Source: Dysgonomonas mossii DSM 22836 (GTDB taxonomy: Bacteria > Bacteroidota > Bacteroidia > Bacteroidales > Dysgonomonadaceae). Taken from it: a stretch of DNA of 64,000 bases. Shown here piece by piece: positions 1-8,919 of this stretch; position 1 is the first letter of the stretch; each line of letters opens with the position of its first letter. The DNA lies in contig NZ_GL892007.1 in assembly GCF_000213575.1 (NCBI RefSeq), forward strand, positions 310,001-374,000. Direction: 5' to 3'. The position numbers were made by a program, and so were the translations under genes. The notes beneath the pieces are model-generated. The model had not been told where the DNA came from, searched no databases, and was given only the letters and a program-made list of their open reading frames with translations.

Positions 1-1
1 A

Positions 2-556
2 GAGAAAAGAAAAATAACAGTGATAGGTGCCGGAATGACTTTAATTTATGATTCCAGAGATAATACTACAGAACCTCATAAGGGAATCTATATAAAAATC
101 GGAGATATATTCTATCCAAATTTCTCTAGTAACACTTCTGGCTTTAATAAAACAGAGATGACATTCAGATATTACAAAAAACTCAATAAGGGAACTATTG
201 TTGCTTTTGATCTTGGAGGGCAATTCAACAGGGGGGATGTTCCTTGGAACCTGATGGCTCAAGCAGGAGATGCAAGCCAAATGCGTGGATACTATACAGG
301 ACAATACAGAGATAAAAACTTCGTAGAATCACAAATTGAGTTAAGACAGCACATTTACAAACGAAGTAGTATGGTTGCGTGGGTAGGTGCAGGAAATGTT
401 TTCCCTAAATTAAGCGATTTCAAAATGAAAGAAACCTTGCCAACTTTTGGACTTGGATATCGTTTTAGAGTTAAAGACAGAACTAACCTTCGAATTGATT
501 ATGGTATAGGCAAGGGTCAATCTGCATTTTATATTAACATAAATGAGGCTTTTTAG
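2..556 (+). CDS. Omp85/BamA-type outer-membrane barrel, C-terminal part
   Basis: The reading frame is already open at the first bases, so this is the 3' end of a longer gene. The roughly 180 visible residues are alternating beta strands with hallmarks of the surface-antigen (BamA/TamA/Omp85) barrel: YDSRDN followed by P..GIY near the start, a QMRGYY turn in the middle (the conserved RGY loop that closes the pore), and a final RIDYG strand ending in aromatic Phe. In Bacteroidota this barrel occurs in BamA/TamA proteins and at the C-terminus of patatin-like phospholipases; the visible part cannot separate these. Location is the outer membrane. It converges on the histidine kinase gene with only 5 bp between stop codons. 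Confidence 0.8.
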   Translation, partial: EKRKITVIGAGMTLIYDSRDNTTEPHKGIYIKIGDIFYPNFSSNTSGFNKTEMTFRYYKKLNKGTIVAFDLGGQFNRGDVPWNLMAQAGDASQMRGYYTGQYRDKNFVESQIELRQHIYKRSSMVAWVGAGNVFPKLSDFKMKETLPTFGLGYRFRVKDRTNLRIDYGIGKGQSAFYININEAF

Positions 557-561
557 TATTC

Positions 562-1902
562 TTAGCTCAGAGTAAACTCAATCGTAAAAGTGGTTCCTTT
601 ATCTACTACAGAATGAATACCTATTATTCCTTTATGAAGAACTATTACTTTTTTCACCAAAGCTAAACCTATACCATTCCCCTGTACATATTTTTTATTT
701 GTTCCCCGGAAAAATGGAGTAAATAGATGTTCTAGCTCATCCTCGAGGATACCTATACCTGTATCCGAGAATCGTAAAATAACTCTTTTGCCAATAAGAG
801 AGATTTCAACAGTAGAGGTTTTATTGTGCGAATATTTGCAATTATTCTCCATTAGATTGACAAAGGCTGTCTTTAAGAGATACTCATTTCCAATAATAGA
901 TAGTTCTCTATTTTCCATAATACCCTGATTGAAAATAAGCTTAATATCATATTCAGGATTCCCCTTCAAGACTAATTCTACAGCTTCTAAGACTGCCTCA
1001 TCAATCTTTACGGGATTCATAGACATATTGTTTTCATCGTAACTGGCTTTTGCCAAATCGAGTAAACCGTTAAGTAGTTTTATCAGTTTGTTTGTATCCT
1101 GACGCGAGTTTATTAAAGTATTTCTATATTCTTCTGCCGTACGTTCTTTTAATAGTGATAGATCTATCTCTCCGATAAGAGTTGCCAAGGGTGTACGAAG
1201 TTCATGAGATACATTGCTGACAAACATTTTCTGAGATTCAAAAGATGCCTCTATTATATCCAATGCTTTATTAAATGATGCTGCAAGTTCTCCAAATTCA
1301 TCTTTCTCATTATATCCGATCAGTCGTAAATGAAGTTTATTCGCTGTTATATCTTTCATTCTATCCGAAATAGTTCCTACAGGTTTTAAAACGGATTTTG
1401 CGAGATAGTATCCGAGGACACATGCCGCAAGTAAAGAAACCAAACTTAATATAAGAAGATAAAGGACCAATTTTTGCATTTTGATCTGTCCATAGTTATC
1501 ATGTCCAGATGTGATAACTGCATAATTTACATTCTGATGAGTAAAGATAAATCCAATGGTCTGGAATTTCCCTTCATTTTCTATATAGTCTTCTTTTGTT
1601 TCAAATATATCTTTTACGATAGTTGCTATTTCCTCACTTCTATTAGAAATTTTATCTGCGTCGGTATAAAGAAGTTTGTAATTAATATCATATATAGAAA
1701 CATCTATTTTATCTAATTTTTTCTGGATAGCTTTTGCTTTAAAAAAAAGCTCGGCTCTTGCAGCACCTTCCTTTTTTAGATCTACATAAAATTCCTGCAT
1801 CCTTACCCTAGTGGATACAATATAGTTGAGTGCAACAAATACAAACATTACAGCAGTTATCACAGCTGTAATACGAAGGGCTATCCTTGTACGTATTTTC
1901 AT
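562..1902 (-). CDS. HAMP-domain sensor histidine kinase
   Basis: Inner-membrane sensor kinase of 446 residues. Membrane segments lie at about 10-30 and 145-167 and bracket a periplasmic sensor of about 110 residues that I do not recognise. A HAMP linker (about 168-220) is followed by a HisKA H-box, VSHELRTPL, with phospho-acceptor His233. The HATPase domain follows with an N-box (NLMENN), a G1 box (DTGIGI) and a G2 box (GNGIGLALV). The start codon overlaps the stop of the upstream response regulator in an ATGA, so the two are translationally coupled partners. This is the general RprX/CusS-like layout; the signal is unknown. All catalytic motifs look intact. Confidence 0.93.
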   Translation of the reverse strand: MKIRTRIALRITAVITAVMFVFVALNYIVSTRVRMQEFYVDLKKEGAARAELFFKAKAIQKKLDKIDVSIYDINYKLLYTDADKISNRSEEIATIVKDIFETKEDYIENEGKFQTIGFIFTHQNVNYAVITSGHDNYGQIKMQKLVLYLLILSLVSLLAACVLGYYLAKSVLKPVGTISDRMKDITANKLHLRLIGYNEKDEFGELAASFNKALDIIEASFESQKMFVSNVSHELRTPLATLIGEIDLSLLKERTAEEYRNTLINSRQDTNKLIKLLNGLLDLAKASYDENNMSMNPVKIDEAVLEAVELVLKGNPEYDIKLIFNQGIMENRELSIIGNEYLLKTAFVNLMENNCKYSHNKTSTVEISLIGKRVILRFSDTGIGILEDELEHLFTPFFRGTNKKYVQGNGIGLALVKKVIVLHKGIIGIHSVVDKGTTFTIEFTLS

Positions 1903-2588
1903 TCTTCACTTTTTAGTATAAAACCTAATCCCGGACGTGTGTGTATAAGTTTCGAATCGAACCCTTTATCAATCTTCACCCTTAAGTAATTTATATAAAC
2001 ATCAATGAAATTAGTTCCCGTATTGAAATGAGTATCCCATACCTTTTCAGAGATTTCAGTTCGCGAAAGTACACGTTCGGGGTTGAGCATCATATATTGT
2101 AACAAGTTAAACTCCTTTGGTGTAAGTCTCATCTCTCGATCTCCTCTCGTCACGGTTTTATTATCTAAATTTAATTTTATATCGGCATATTCTAAATGAT
2201 CAGTTTTAACCGTTGCCGATACCCCATTTTTTCTTTTTAGCAAAATACTTATGCGAGCATTTAACTCTCTCAAGTCAAATGGTTTTACCATATAATCGTC
2301 CGCACCTGAATCAAAACCATCTAGTTTGTCATCTGTTGTGCCTAAAGCCGTAAGCATAATAATTGGAATCTCGGGATGAACTGCCCTTATCTCCTTACAG
2401 AGTTCGAAGCCATTGATATGTGGTAGAATTACATCTGTAATTATTAAATCATATATATGATTATTAACAAGGCGTTTTCCCATTTCACCATCAAAAGCCA
2501 AGGTAACAATATAGCCAAATTCTTCCAACCCTTTTTTAAGAAGTTCGGCAATCCTCAGCTCATCTTCTACTACCAATATCTTTTTCAT
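1899..2588 (-). CDS. OmpR/PhoB-family response regulator
   Basis: A 229-residue regulator with an N-terminal receiver (acidic E8-D9, phospho-acceptor Asp51, switch Thr79, Lys101 in MVKPFD) and a C-terminal winged-helix DNA-binding domain (RLTPKEFNLLQYM, then VWDTHFNTGTNFIDVYI). It is the first gene of a two-gene operon with the kinase downstream (4-bp overlap). OmpR-type regulators bind direct repeats with a spacing near 11 bp. That is also the spacing of the ATTAGA repeats found upstream of three operons in this window, so this is one candidate for the regulator of those sites, by inference only. Confidence 0.93.
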   Translation of the reverse strand: MKKILVVEDELRIAELLKKGLEEFGYIVTLAFDGEMGKRLVNNHIYDLIITDVILPHINGFELCKEIRAVHPEIPIIMLTALGTTDDKLDGFDSGADDYMVKPFDLRELNARISILLKRKNGVSATVKTDHLEYADIKLNLDNKTVTRGDREMRLTPKEFNLLQYMMLNPERVLSRTEISEKVWDTHFNTGTNFIDVYINYLRVKIDKGFDSKLIHTRPGLGFILKSEE

Positions 2589-2868
2589 TCGTAATGCTAT
2601 TAATGTATTAACAATAATCTGTATTTAAAGTTTTGGGTAACCTTTTGCTTCCAAATCTGCAAAAGAATACGTATATAGAGGATTTATCAAATACAAATAT
2701 AAAAACATATTTACCTGATTTTTTTTATAATTAATTTCGCGCTTTAAGATAGCCACCACTTCGTATTATAGTCGATAGAATTTATTGAGAAAATCACATA
2801 GTAAAATAAAACAAAATACTCTAATCTTTGTTAATTAATTGTATATATTTTTATATAAAAAATAACCA

Positions 2869-3972
2869 ATGAAACGCACCCAACTTTTACTCATACTCTT
2901 CATTGCAATATTTCTTTTTACATCATGTTTTAAGGATGAAGCGTTGAATTCGGAGGCTGATATCGAAACCTGCAATATACCGGGAGGAGTTTTGAAAATG
3001 GATCCCAGAATCGAAAATGATCGCATATCCATGATGATCAAACAAACAGCAGATATAACACGACTTGCCCCCGAATTTACCCTAACCCCTGGTGCTACAA
3101 TAGACCCTCTGAGTGGAACTGAAAGAGATTTTACTCATCCTCAAACATATACTGTTACTTCGGAGGATGGAATATGGAAAAAGGTATATACTGTAAGTTG
3201 TACACAAAATAGCATCAGTACCAAATACGATTTCGAACATGCTGAATTAGATAATACTGAACGATATTATGTCTTCTATGAAGTATTGCCAAACAACCAG
3301 AAGATATATTTTTGGGCAAGTGGTAACGGAGGATTTGCTATTGTGTCAGGAAATTCGCAACCACAGGATTATCCGACAACGCCGTATCCTTTCGGAAAAA
3401 GCGGTAATTGCCTGAAATTGGAAACCAAATCTACCGGGTTATTAGGAGCATTATCAAATATGAGACTTGCAGCAGGGAATTTATTTATTGGAGATTTTAA
3501 AACTTTATCTGCAATGGAGGATCCGCTAGGAGCAACACGCTTCGGTGTTCCATTCGATTTTGTACCTATCCGCTTAAAAGGATATTATCAATACAAAGCC
3601 GGCCCTGTTTTTATTGAGAAGGACGGAAAGAAAAACCCAAACGCTAAAGACAGTTTTGATATTTACGCAATATTGTATGAAACCGATGAACAGACTAAAT
3701 ACCTCACAGGTTATGATGCATTAACGAGTCCGAATCTTATTTCAATAGCACGATTTAAGGATGAAGATAAAAAAGAAAGTAGCGATTGGACTTTCTTTGA
3801 CCTACCATTCAATGATCTTCCCGGAAAAGAAATAGACCCGATGAAACTGGAACAAGGCAAATATAATGTATCTATTATTTTTACATCGAGTATAGAAGGA
3901 GGATCATTCAGAGGTGCTGTTGGCAGTACTCTATTGATAGATGAAGTTGAACTGATTCACGAAGATAATTAA
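2869..3972 (+). CDS. PCMD-domain surface lipoprotein
   Basis: A 367-residue protein with a lipoprotein signal peptide; the lipobox is FTSC with the acylated Cys near residue 20. An N-terminal Ig-like region follows (SGTERDF, then TYTVTSEDG, typical of the small domains that precede PCMD). The C-terminal part has the order typical of PCMD, the putative carbohydrate-metabolism domain of Bacteroidota: KSGNCLKLET, RLKGYYQYKAG, DSFDIYAILYET, then VGSTLLIDEVELI. Likely on the outer membrane or surface; the ligand is unknown, with glycan binding only a family-level suggestion. It probably forms a unit with the barrel gene 11 bp downstream. Confidence 0.75.
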   Translation: MKRTQLLLILFIAIFLFTSCFKDEALNSEADIETCNIPGGVLKMDPRIENDRISMMIKQTADITRLAPEFTLTPGATIDPLSGTERDFTHPQTYTVTSEDGIWKKVYTVSCTQNSISTKYDFEHAELDNTERYYVFYEVLPNNQKIYFWASGNGGFAIVSGNSQPQDYPTTPYPFGKSGNCLKLETKSTGLLGALSNMRLAAGNLFIGDFKTLSAMEDPLGATRFGVPFDFVPIRLKGYYQYKAGPVFIEKDGKKNPNAKDSFDIYAILYETDEQTKYLTGYDALTSPNLISIARFKDEDKKESSDWTFFDLPFNDLPGKEIDPMKLEQGKYNVSIIFTSSIEGGSFRGAVGSTLLIDEVELIHEDN

Positions 3973-3983
3973 AATAAACATTT

Positions 3984-4748
3984 ATGAAAAACCTAATTTG
4001 CCTGAATTTTATACTTATACTCATCCCTACTATTTTATGGGGACAGGCCGATCGCACAAAAGGTATTTTATGGTCTTCAGAGAAAGGGATCGAGTATCAA
4101 ATAAAAGCAGGATTTAGTGTTGGGGGAATCTCTCCTATTTCAATGCCGGTCGAAATTCGCTCGATGGAAAGTTATAAGCCTACACTACTCATAGCCATCG
4201 AAGGAAGCTCAACAAAATGGCTTACTGATAAATGGGGTTTAGAAATCGGGCTAAGGCTTGAAAGTAAAGGAATGGAAACAGATGCTAGGGTCAAGAATTA
4301 TAATATGGAAATGGTCGAGAAAGACCAAGGTGCTATGAAGGGAGCATGGACAGGCTACGTCGTTACTAAAGTGCACAATTCTTATATTACAGTTCCAGCC
4401 GTGGCAAATTATAAGCTGTCAGATAAATGGAGAATTAAAGGTGGAGCCTTTATCTCTTACTTATTAGATGGTACCTTTAACGGTCATGTATATGACGGTT
4501 ATCTAAGAGATGGAGATCCAACGGGTGAAAAAATTAAGGTAACTGAAGCTACATATGATTTTTCCGAGAATCTGCGTAAATTGTCTTGGGGTCTGCAGTT
4601 TAGTGGACAATGGAAGGCTTCTAATCACTTGAATATATATGCAGACCTAACATGGGGACTAAATGATGTATTTAAGAAGAACTTCGATGTAATCAAGTTT
4701 AATATGTACCCTATATATCTAAATTTAGGCTTTGGATATGGGTTTTAA
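3984..4748 (+). CDS. Small outer-membrane beta-barrel protein (PorT-like)
   Basis: A 254-residue protein with a cleavable signal peptide ending near LWGQA, then amphipathic strands with many aromatic and glycine turns (KWGLEIGLRLESKG, WRIKGGAFISYLL) and a final strand LNLGFGYGF ending in Phe, as barrel proteins do. It fits the outer-membrane beta-barrel family common in Bacteroidota (PorT/OMP_b-brl type). It follows the PCMD lipoprotein by 11 bp, so the two are probably co-transcribed and may form a surface lipoprotein/barrel pair. No specific substrate can be read from the sequence. Confidence 0.7.
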   Translation: MKNLICLNFILILIPTILWGQADRTKGILWSSEKGIEYQIKAGFSVGGISPISMPVEIRSMESYKPTLLIAIEGSSTKWLTDKWGLEIGLRLESKGMETDARVKNYNMEMVEKDQGAMKGAWTGYVVTKVHNSYITVPAVANYKLSDKWRIKGGAFISYLLDGTFNGHVYDGYLRDGDPTGEKIKVTEATYDFSENLRKLSWGLQFSGQWKASNHLNIYADLTWGLNDVFKKNFDVIKFNMYPIYLNLGFGYGF

Positions 4749-5088
4749 TGAACTAAAACTTAATACAACCCTTCGATACTTATAAAAACATTGTATCTAA
4801 ATTATAAATAACAATAATTTCTCAGATTGAAGTTCTTTAAATATTTAGATTAAAAACTACCAATGTAATGTTTCTTAATTGAGGTAATCAGAGAAAATTA
4901 TACTCAATAGGACTAGACCTACGCTCGTTTTTCATATCCAAAATTCGCCATTCGCTTTCATCCAATATTTACTTTATAATACGGACTATAATAGACGAGC
5001 TTACGTCATTAAATCCACATATTTTCAACGAATAATACAGACTATCAAACTTCCATCCAGCACTCATATTTGTGGCTATTATACAAGC
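4749..5088. other. Intergenic stretch with nothing recognised
   Basis: AT-rich sequence between the barrel gene and the regulatory block of the efflux operon. I see no convincing reading frame, terminator stem or RNA gene here. The distal part of this gap (from 5089) is the shared operator and promoter, listed separately. Confidence 0.5.
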
Positions 5089-5177
5089 ATTAGAAAAACA
5101 TTAGAAACCAAAATTCAATTCTAATACTTTTGTAATGAAACTTCTGATAAATAAACAGTTGACTCCCTCTACCTTTG
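5089..5177 (+). promoter_or_regulatory. Composite operator and -7 box of the efflux operon (copy A)
   Basis: ATTAGA occurs at 5089-5094 and again at 5100-5105 (11-bp period), followed by the inverted form TCTAAT at 5120-5125, a TTTTGTAATGA tail, and a Bacteroidota -7 box TACCTTTG at 5170-5177. The -7 box begins 45 bp after the end of TCTAAT. The same order and the same 45-bp distance occur upstream of the fimbrial stalk gene and of the Ntn hydrolase. No good -33 TTTG is visible, as expected of an activator-dependent promoter. The start codon of the tolC-like gene is 56 bp after the -7 box. Confidence 0.75.
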
Positions 5178-5232
5178 TAACACGAAGATCAAAGTAAAGA
5201 GTTAATATTAAAAATTATAATAGTCAATTAAT

Positions 5233-6705
5233 ATGAAGTTAGTTTATATTACCAAAAGAACTTTTACTCTCCCAATTACTATCACATGTATTATTTTGTT
5301 TCTTTCAGCAGCTTCTTTATCAGCACAACAGAAACAAAGGCAGATAAGCCTTGAAGAGGCTTATCAACTGATGAACAGAGATAATAAAACATTGAAGATT
5401 GCAAATAAAGAAATGGAATGGGCTAAAAATGAACAACAGCGATTGAACTCTTTTTGGTACCCACAAGTAATGGCAACCGGAGCATATACGCATATGGTGA
5501 GTGATATAGAAGTGAAAGAATCATTATCTCAATTCACAAATCCGACTACAGATTTTATTCACTCTATTGATCCAAATGAACAGTTTATATCCTCTATCCT
5601 TAACAATTTAGGCAAAAGTTCTTTCAGCGTTCCTATTTTACCTCAGAATATGACAAGTGTTGATGCTATTGTTACCATGCCGGTTTTCACTGGAGGAAAA
5701 CGAATATATGCCGGGAAAATAGGCAAATTAATGGTAGATATTGCTGAAATAAATAAAGAGAAAATAAGTGCTGACCAACAAATCCTTTTAGTTGAAGCTT
5801 ATTATGGTTTGCGTCTAGGACAAAGAATAGTAGAAGTAAAACAAGAAACATATGATGCTCTGGAACATCATTACCAAAATGCATTGAAACTCGAAGCCAA
5901 CGGAATGATAAATAAAGCGGAAAGATTATTCTTTCAGGTAAACAGAGATGAGGCCAAGAGAGAACTTGAAATTGCAGTGAAAGATTTGGAAATAATAAAA
6001 AACACCTTTAAAACACTAACAAAAATAGAGTCAGAAGATATAATCCTCACTACCACACCCATGTTTATTGACGAATCTCTGCCGGAGATTATATATTTTA
6101 AGAATCTTATTCTAGAAAAAAACTATTTGGTGAATGGATTGATGACACAACAATACATTCAAAAAAACGAAGTAAAAATAGCTAAGTCAGCCTATTTACC
6201 GAATATAGAATTGTTCGGAAAGCAAACGCTCTATTCGAATGGAATTCCTAAAAATATAGCCCCACGAACAATGGTAGGCGTTGGTTTCTCATGGAATATA
6301 TTCGACGGACTCGATCGAGAGAAAAAAATAAAGCAAGCAAAAATAAAGAGCGTCATTTTAGAAACAGAGAAGGAAAAGATTGTAGACGATATAACTCTAA
6401 CCGTAGATAAGTTCTATAATCAAACCCAATCAGCTTTGGTGAACGTTTCAGCTCTTAAAACCACAATGGAGATGAGTATGGAACTTGTACGTTCACGGCA
6501 AAGAGCATTTATCGAAGGTATGGCATCTTCATCCGAAGTAATTGACGCGGAGCTAATACTTTCAAAAGTACGTATAGCAACTCTAATGGCTTACTACCAG
6601 TTCGATTCAGGTCTGATAAATCTATTAGCAGTATGTGGAATACCTGAAACATTCCATCAATACAGCCTATCAGGTAAGGACGAAAGTCACATCCTTTTAA
6701 AATAA
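5233..6705 (+). CDS. TolC-family outer-membrane efflux protein
   Basis: A 490-residue protein with a signal peptide ending near SLSAQQ, then ISLEEAYQLM, the usual opening of outer-membrane efflux proteins. Two related halves of long alpha-helical hairpins and short barrel strands follow, with the typical second-repeat strand VGVGFSWNIFDG. It supplies the outer-membrane duct of a tripartite exporter together with the HlyD-like adaptor and the two ABC-2 permeases downstream. First gene of the operon; the adaptor starts 30 bp after its stop. Transcription is probably driven by the composite promoter upstream. Confidence 0.93.
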   Translation: MKLVYITKRTFTLPITITCIILFLSAASLSAQQKQRQISLEEAYQLMNRDNKTLKIANKEMEWAKNEQQRLNSFWYPQVMATGAYTHMVSDIEVKESLSQFTNPTTDFIHSIDPNEQFISSILNNLGKSSFSVPILPQNMTSVDAIVTMPVFTGGKRIYAGKIGKLMVDIAEINKEKISADQQILLVEAYYGLRLGQRIVEVKQETYDALEHHYQNALKLEANGMINKAERLFFQVNRDEAKRELEIAVKDLEIIKNTFKTLTKIESEDIILTTTPMFIDESLPEIIYFKNLILEKNYLVNGLMTQQYIQKNEVKIAKSAYLPNIELFGKQTLYSNGIPKNIAPRTMVGVGFSWNIFDGLDREKKIKQAKIKSVILETEKEKIVDDITLTVDKFYNQTQSALVNVSALKTTMEMSMELVRSRQRAFIEGMASSSEVIDAELILSKVRIATLMAYYQFDSGLINLLAVCGIPETFHQYSLSGKDESHILLK

Positions 6706-6735
6706 AACACTTAAAAAAATATTAATTATACAGTT

Positions 6736-7725
6736 ATGGATAAAAATAAAAAATATATAGCAATAGCATTTATAGTGGTACTTATTTTAGTGGTTATTAT
6801 CACTACTGTTGGAATTATTTCTTTGGGAAACAAACCCGAAATATTGCAAGGACAAATAGAGGCTACAGAAATCCGTATATCAGGAAAGATACCGGGACGT
6901 ATCGATAAGTTTTATGCAGAAGAAGGGCAAAACGTAATGAAAGGAGATACACTCGTAATTATAAATAGTCCCGAATTCTCAGCAAAATATGATCAGGTAA
7001 ATGCATTGGGTAATGTAGCGATTTTTGAAAATCAAAAAATAGAGGAAGGCCCTCGCAAGCAAATTGTAGAGACAGTACGTCAGGTATGGGAAAAGTCAAA
7101 GTCGGACCTCGAATTGGCAAAAACGACTTACAACCGAATCGAACTGCTTTACAAAGATAGCGTAGTAACAGTGCAGCGTTTTGATGAAACAGTAGCATTA
7201 TATAAAGCAGCACAAGCTGCTGAAAGAGCAGCCTACCAAGAGTACCAAATGGCAAAGGACGGAGCGAGAAAACAAGACAGAGAAAGTTCAAAGTCTATAG
7301 TCAATGCTGCCAAAAGTACAGTAAAGGAGATTGCCTCCCTTTTAGAGGATACAAAATTAATTGCGCCTGAATCGGGACAAATTGCGGTTGTTTATCCTAA
7401 GCGTGGAGAATTAGTGGGCCCCGGAACACCTATCATGTCACTCGTTGTACTTGACGATGCCTATGTAGTATTGAACATAAGGGAAGACCTCATGCCGCAC
7501 TTCAGAATGGGGGAAAAATTCAAAGGTGATGTTCCATCTATCAATCAGCAAGGAATCGAATTCGAAATATATTATGTAAGCCCATTAGGGAGTTATGCTA
7601 CATGGAAATCTACGAAACAGAGCGGCTCGTATGACATGAGGACTTTTGAAATAAAAGCACGCCCTACAGAGAAGGTTTCAGACCTTCGTCCGGGAATGTC
7701 GGTGCTTGTAACAATGAGTAAATAA
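6736..7725 (+). CDS. HlyD-family membrane-fusion (periplasmic adaptor) protein
   Basis: A 329-residue adaptor. One N-terminal membrane anchor (about 8-29) is followed by a biotinyl-lipoyl half-motif (IPGRIDKFYAEEGQNVMKGD), a helical hairpin (about 90-195), and the returning lipoyl half (KLIAPESGQIAVVYPKRGE), then a beta-barrel domain. It bridges inner-membrane permeases to TolC. Resembles the YhiI/EmrA-like adaptors that travel with ABC-2 permeases. It is 8 bp from the first permease gene, consistent with one operon. Confidence 0.93.
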   Translation: MDKNKKYIAIAFIVVLILVVIITTVGIISLGNKPEILQGQIEATEIRISGKIPGRIDKFYAEEGQNVMKGDTLVIINSPEFSAKYDQVNALGNVAIFENQKIEEGPRKQIVETVRQVWEKSKSDLELAKTTYNRIELLYKDSVVTVQRFDETVALYKAAQAAERAAYQEYQMAKDGARKQDRESSKSIVNAAKSTVKEIASLLEDTKLIAPESGQIAVVYPKRGELVGPGTPIMSLVVLDDAYVVLNIREDLMPHFRMGEKFKGDVPSINQQGIEFEIYYVSPLGSYATWKSTKQSGSYDMRTFEIKARPTEKVSDLRPGMSVLVTMSK

Positions 7726-7733
7726 GCCATTGA

Positions 7734-8918
7734 ATGAAAACAATAAAAACAAACAATGCATTCTTTCTTGTCCTCAAACGTGAACTGGCAAGAATAACAT
7801 CACGAAGGCTATACTTTGGAGTATGTATAATTCTTCCTCTGTTTTGTATATTCTTTATGAATACAATCTTTGGCTCGGGTGGTATGGAAAACATACCAAT
7901 AGGTATTGTAGACATGGATCAGACTTCTACTTCGCGACAAATAAGCCGTACATTGAGTACTATTCCTACTGCTAAAATCGCAAAATACTATTCAGATCCG
8001 AAAGAGGCAAGAGATGCCACTGTGAAAAAGGAGATATATGCATATGTTGTTATTCCCAAAAATCTTGAATCTGATCTACTTGGTAAACGTGATGCTACTA
8101 TCCCATATTATATTCATTATGCTCTTTTGAGTGTAGGTGTAGAAATGGAAGCCGCACTTGAAGCAGTTCTGGCAGAAGTATCTTTAGCACCTATGGTAGG
8201 TGCAGGAACAGCTGCGGGAACAGCTCAAGACAGGATCGAAAGTGTTGTCTTACCTGTCAATTTTGAGGCTCATCCTTTATTCAATCCATCCTTAGACTAT
8301 TCTATATATCTGACGAATCCATTCTTTTTTGTCCTGTTGCAAATAATTATCATACTAGTAACAATGTATGCTTTAGGATCTGAAATTAAGTTTAAAACGG
8401 CTGATGAGTGGCTCAAAACAGCTGATACGAATATATTTGTTGCGGTTACAGGCAAACTGCTACCTTATACCATTATGTATATTATTATGGCTATTTTGGG
8501 CAATTTTGTGATGTTCAACATATTAAACATTCCCTTGAGTGCAAGCTTTCTATCCATAAATCTGATTACTGCGTTATTTATTATTGCCACTCAGGCTTTC
8601 GGCGTATTTATATTTTCGCTTTTTCCCGCCTTGAGCATCATTATAAGTGTTGCATCAATGGTTGGCTCTCTAGGAGCTACTCTTTCGGGTGTAACATTCC
8701 CTGTTTTTGCTATGCCTCCGGCAGTTTATTATTCTTCGTTTCTTTTTCCAATAAGACATTTTATCGAGATCAATCAGAATATTTTATACGGCAACTATGG
8801 ATTTGCTTATTCATGGCAACATATAAGTATCTTGTTCATATATATCTTATTGGCTCTACTAATATTACCTCATTTAAAAAACGCAACATTAAGTCATAAA
8901 TATCAAGACATTGAATAA
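7734..8918 (+). CDS. ABC-2 type transporter permease (first)
   Basis: A 394-residue inner-membrane protein with the ABC-2 permease layout. One N-terminal membrane helix (about 25-45) is followed by a large periplasmic domain (about 46-190, with GIVDMDQTSTSRQ, a common opening in this family) and five or six C-terminal membrane helices, including the LFPIRHFIEI segment characteristic of YhhJ/YbhS-type permeases. Forms a heterodimer with the next gene, by analogy to YbhS/YbhR. No ATP-binding subunit is encoded in this operon, which is unusual. Confidence 0.9.
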   Translation: MKTIKTNNAFFLVLKRELARITSRRLYFGVCIILPLFCIFFMNTIFGSGGMENIPIGIVDMDQTSTSRQISRTLSTIPTAKIAKYYSDPKEARDATVKKEIYAYVVIPKNLESDLLGKRDATIPYYIHYALLSVGVEMEAALEAVLAEVSLAPMVGAGTAAGTAQDRIESVVLPVNFEAHPLFNPSLDYSIYLTNPFFFVLLQIIIILVTMYALGSEIKFKTADEWLKTADTNIFVAVTGKLLPYTIMYIIMAILGNFVMFNILNIPLSASFLSINLITALFIIATQAFGVFIFSLFPALSIIISVASMVGSLGATLSGVTFPVFAMPPAVYYSSFLFPIRHFIEINQNILYGNYGFAYSWQHISILFIYILLALLILPHLKNATLSHKYQDIE

Positions 8919-8919
8919 A

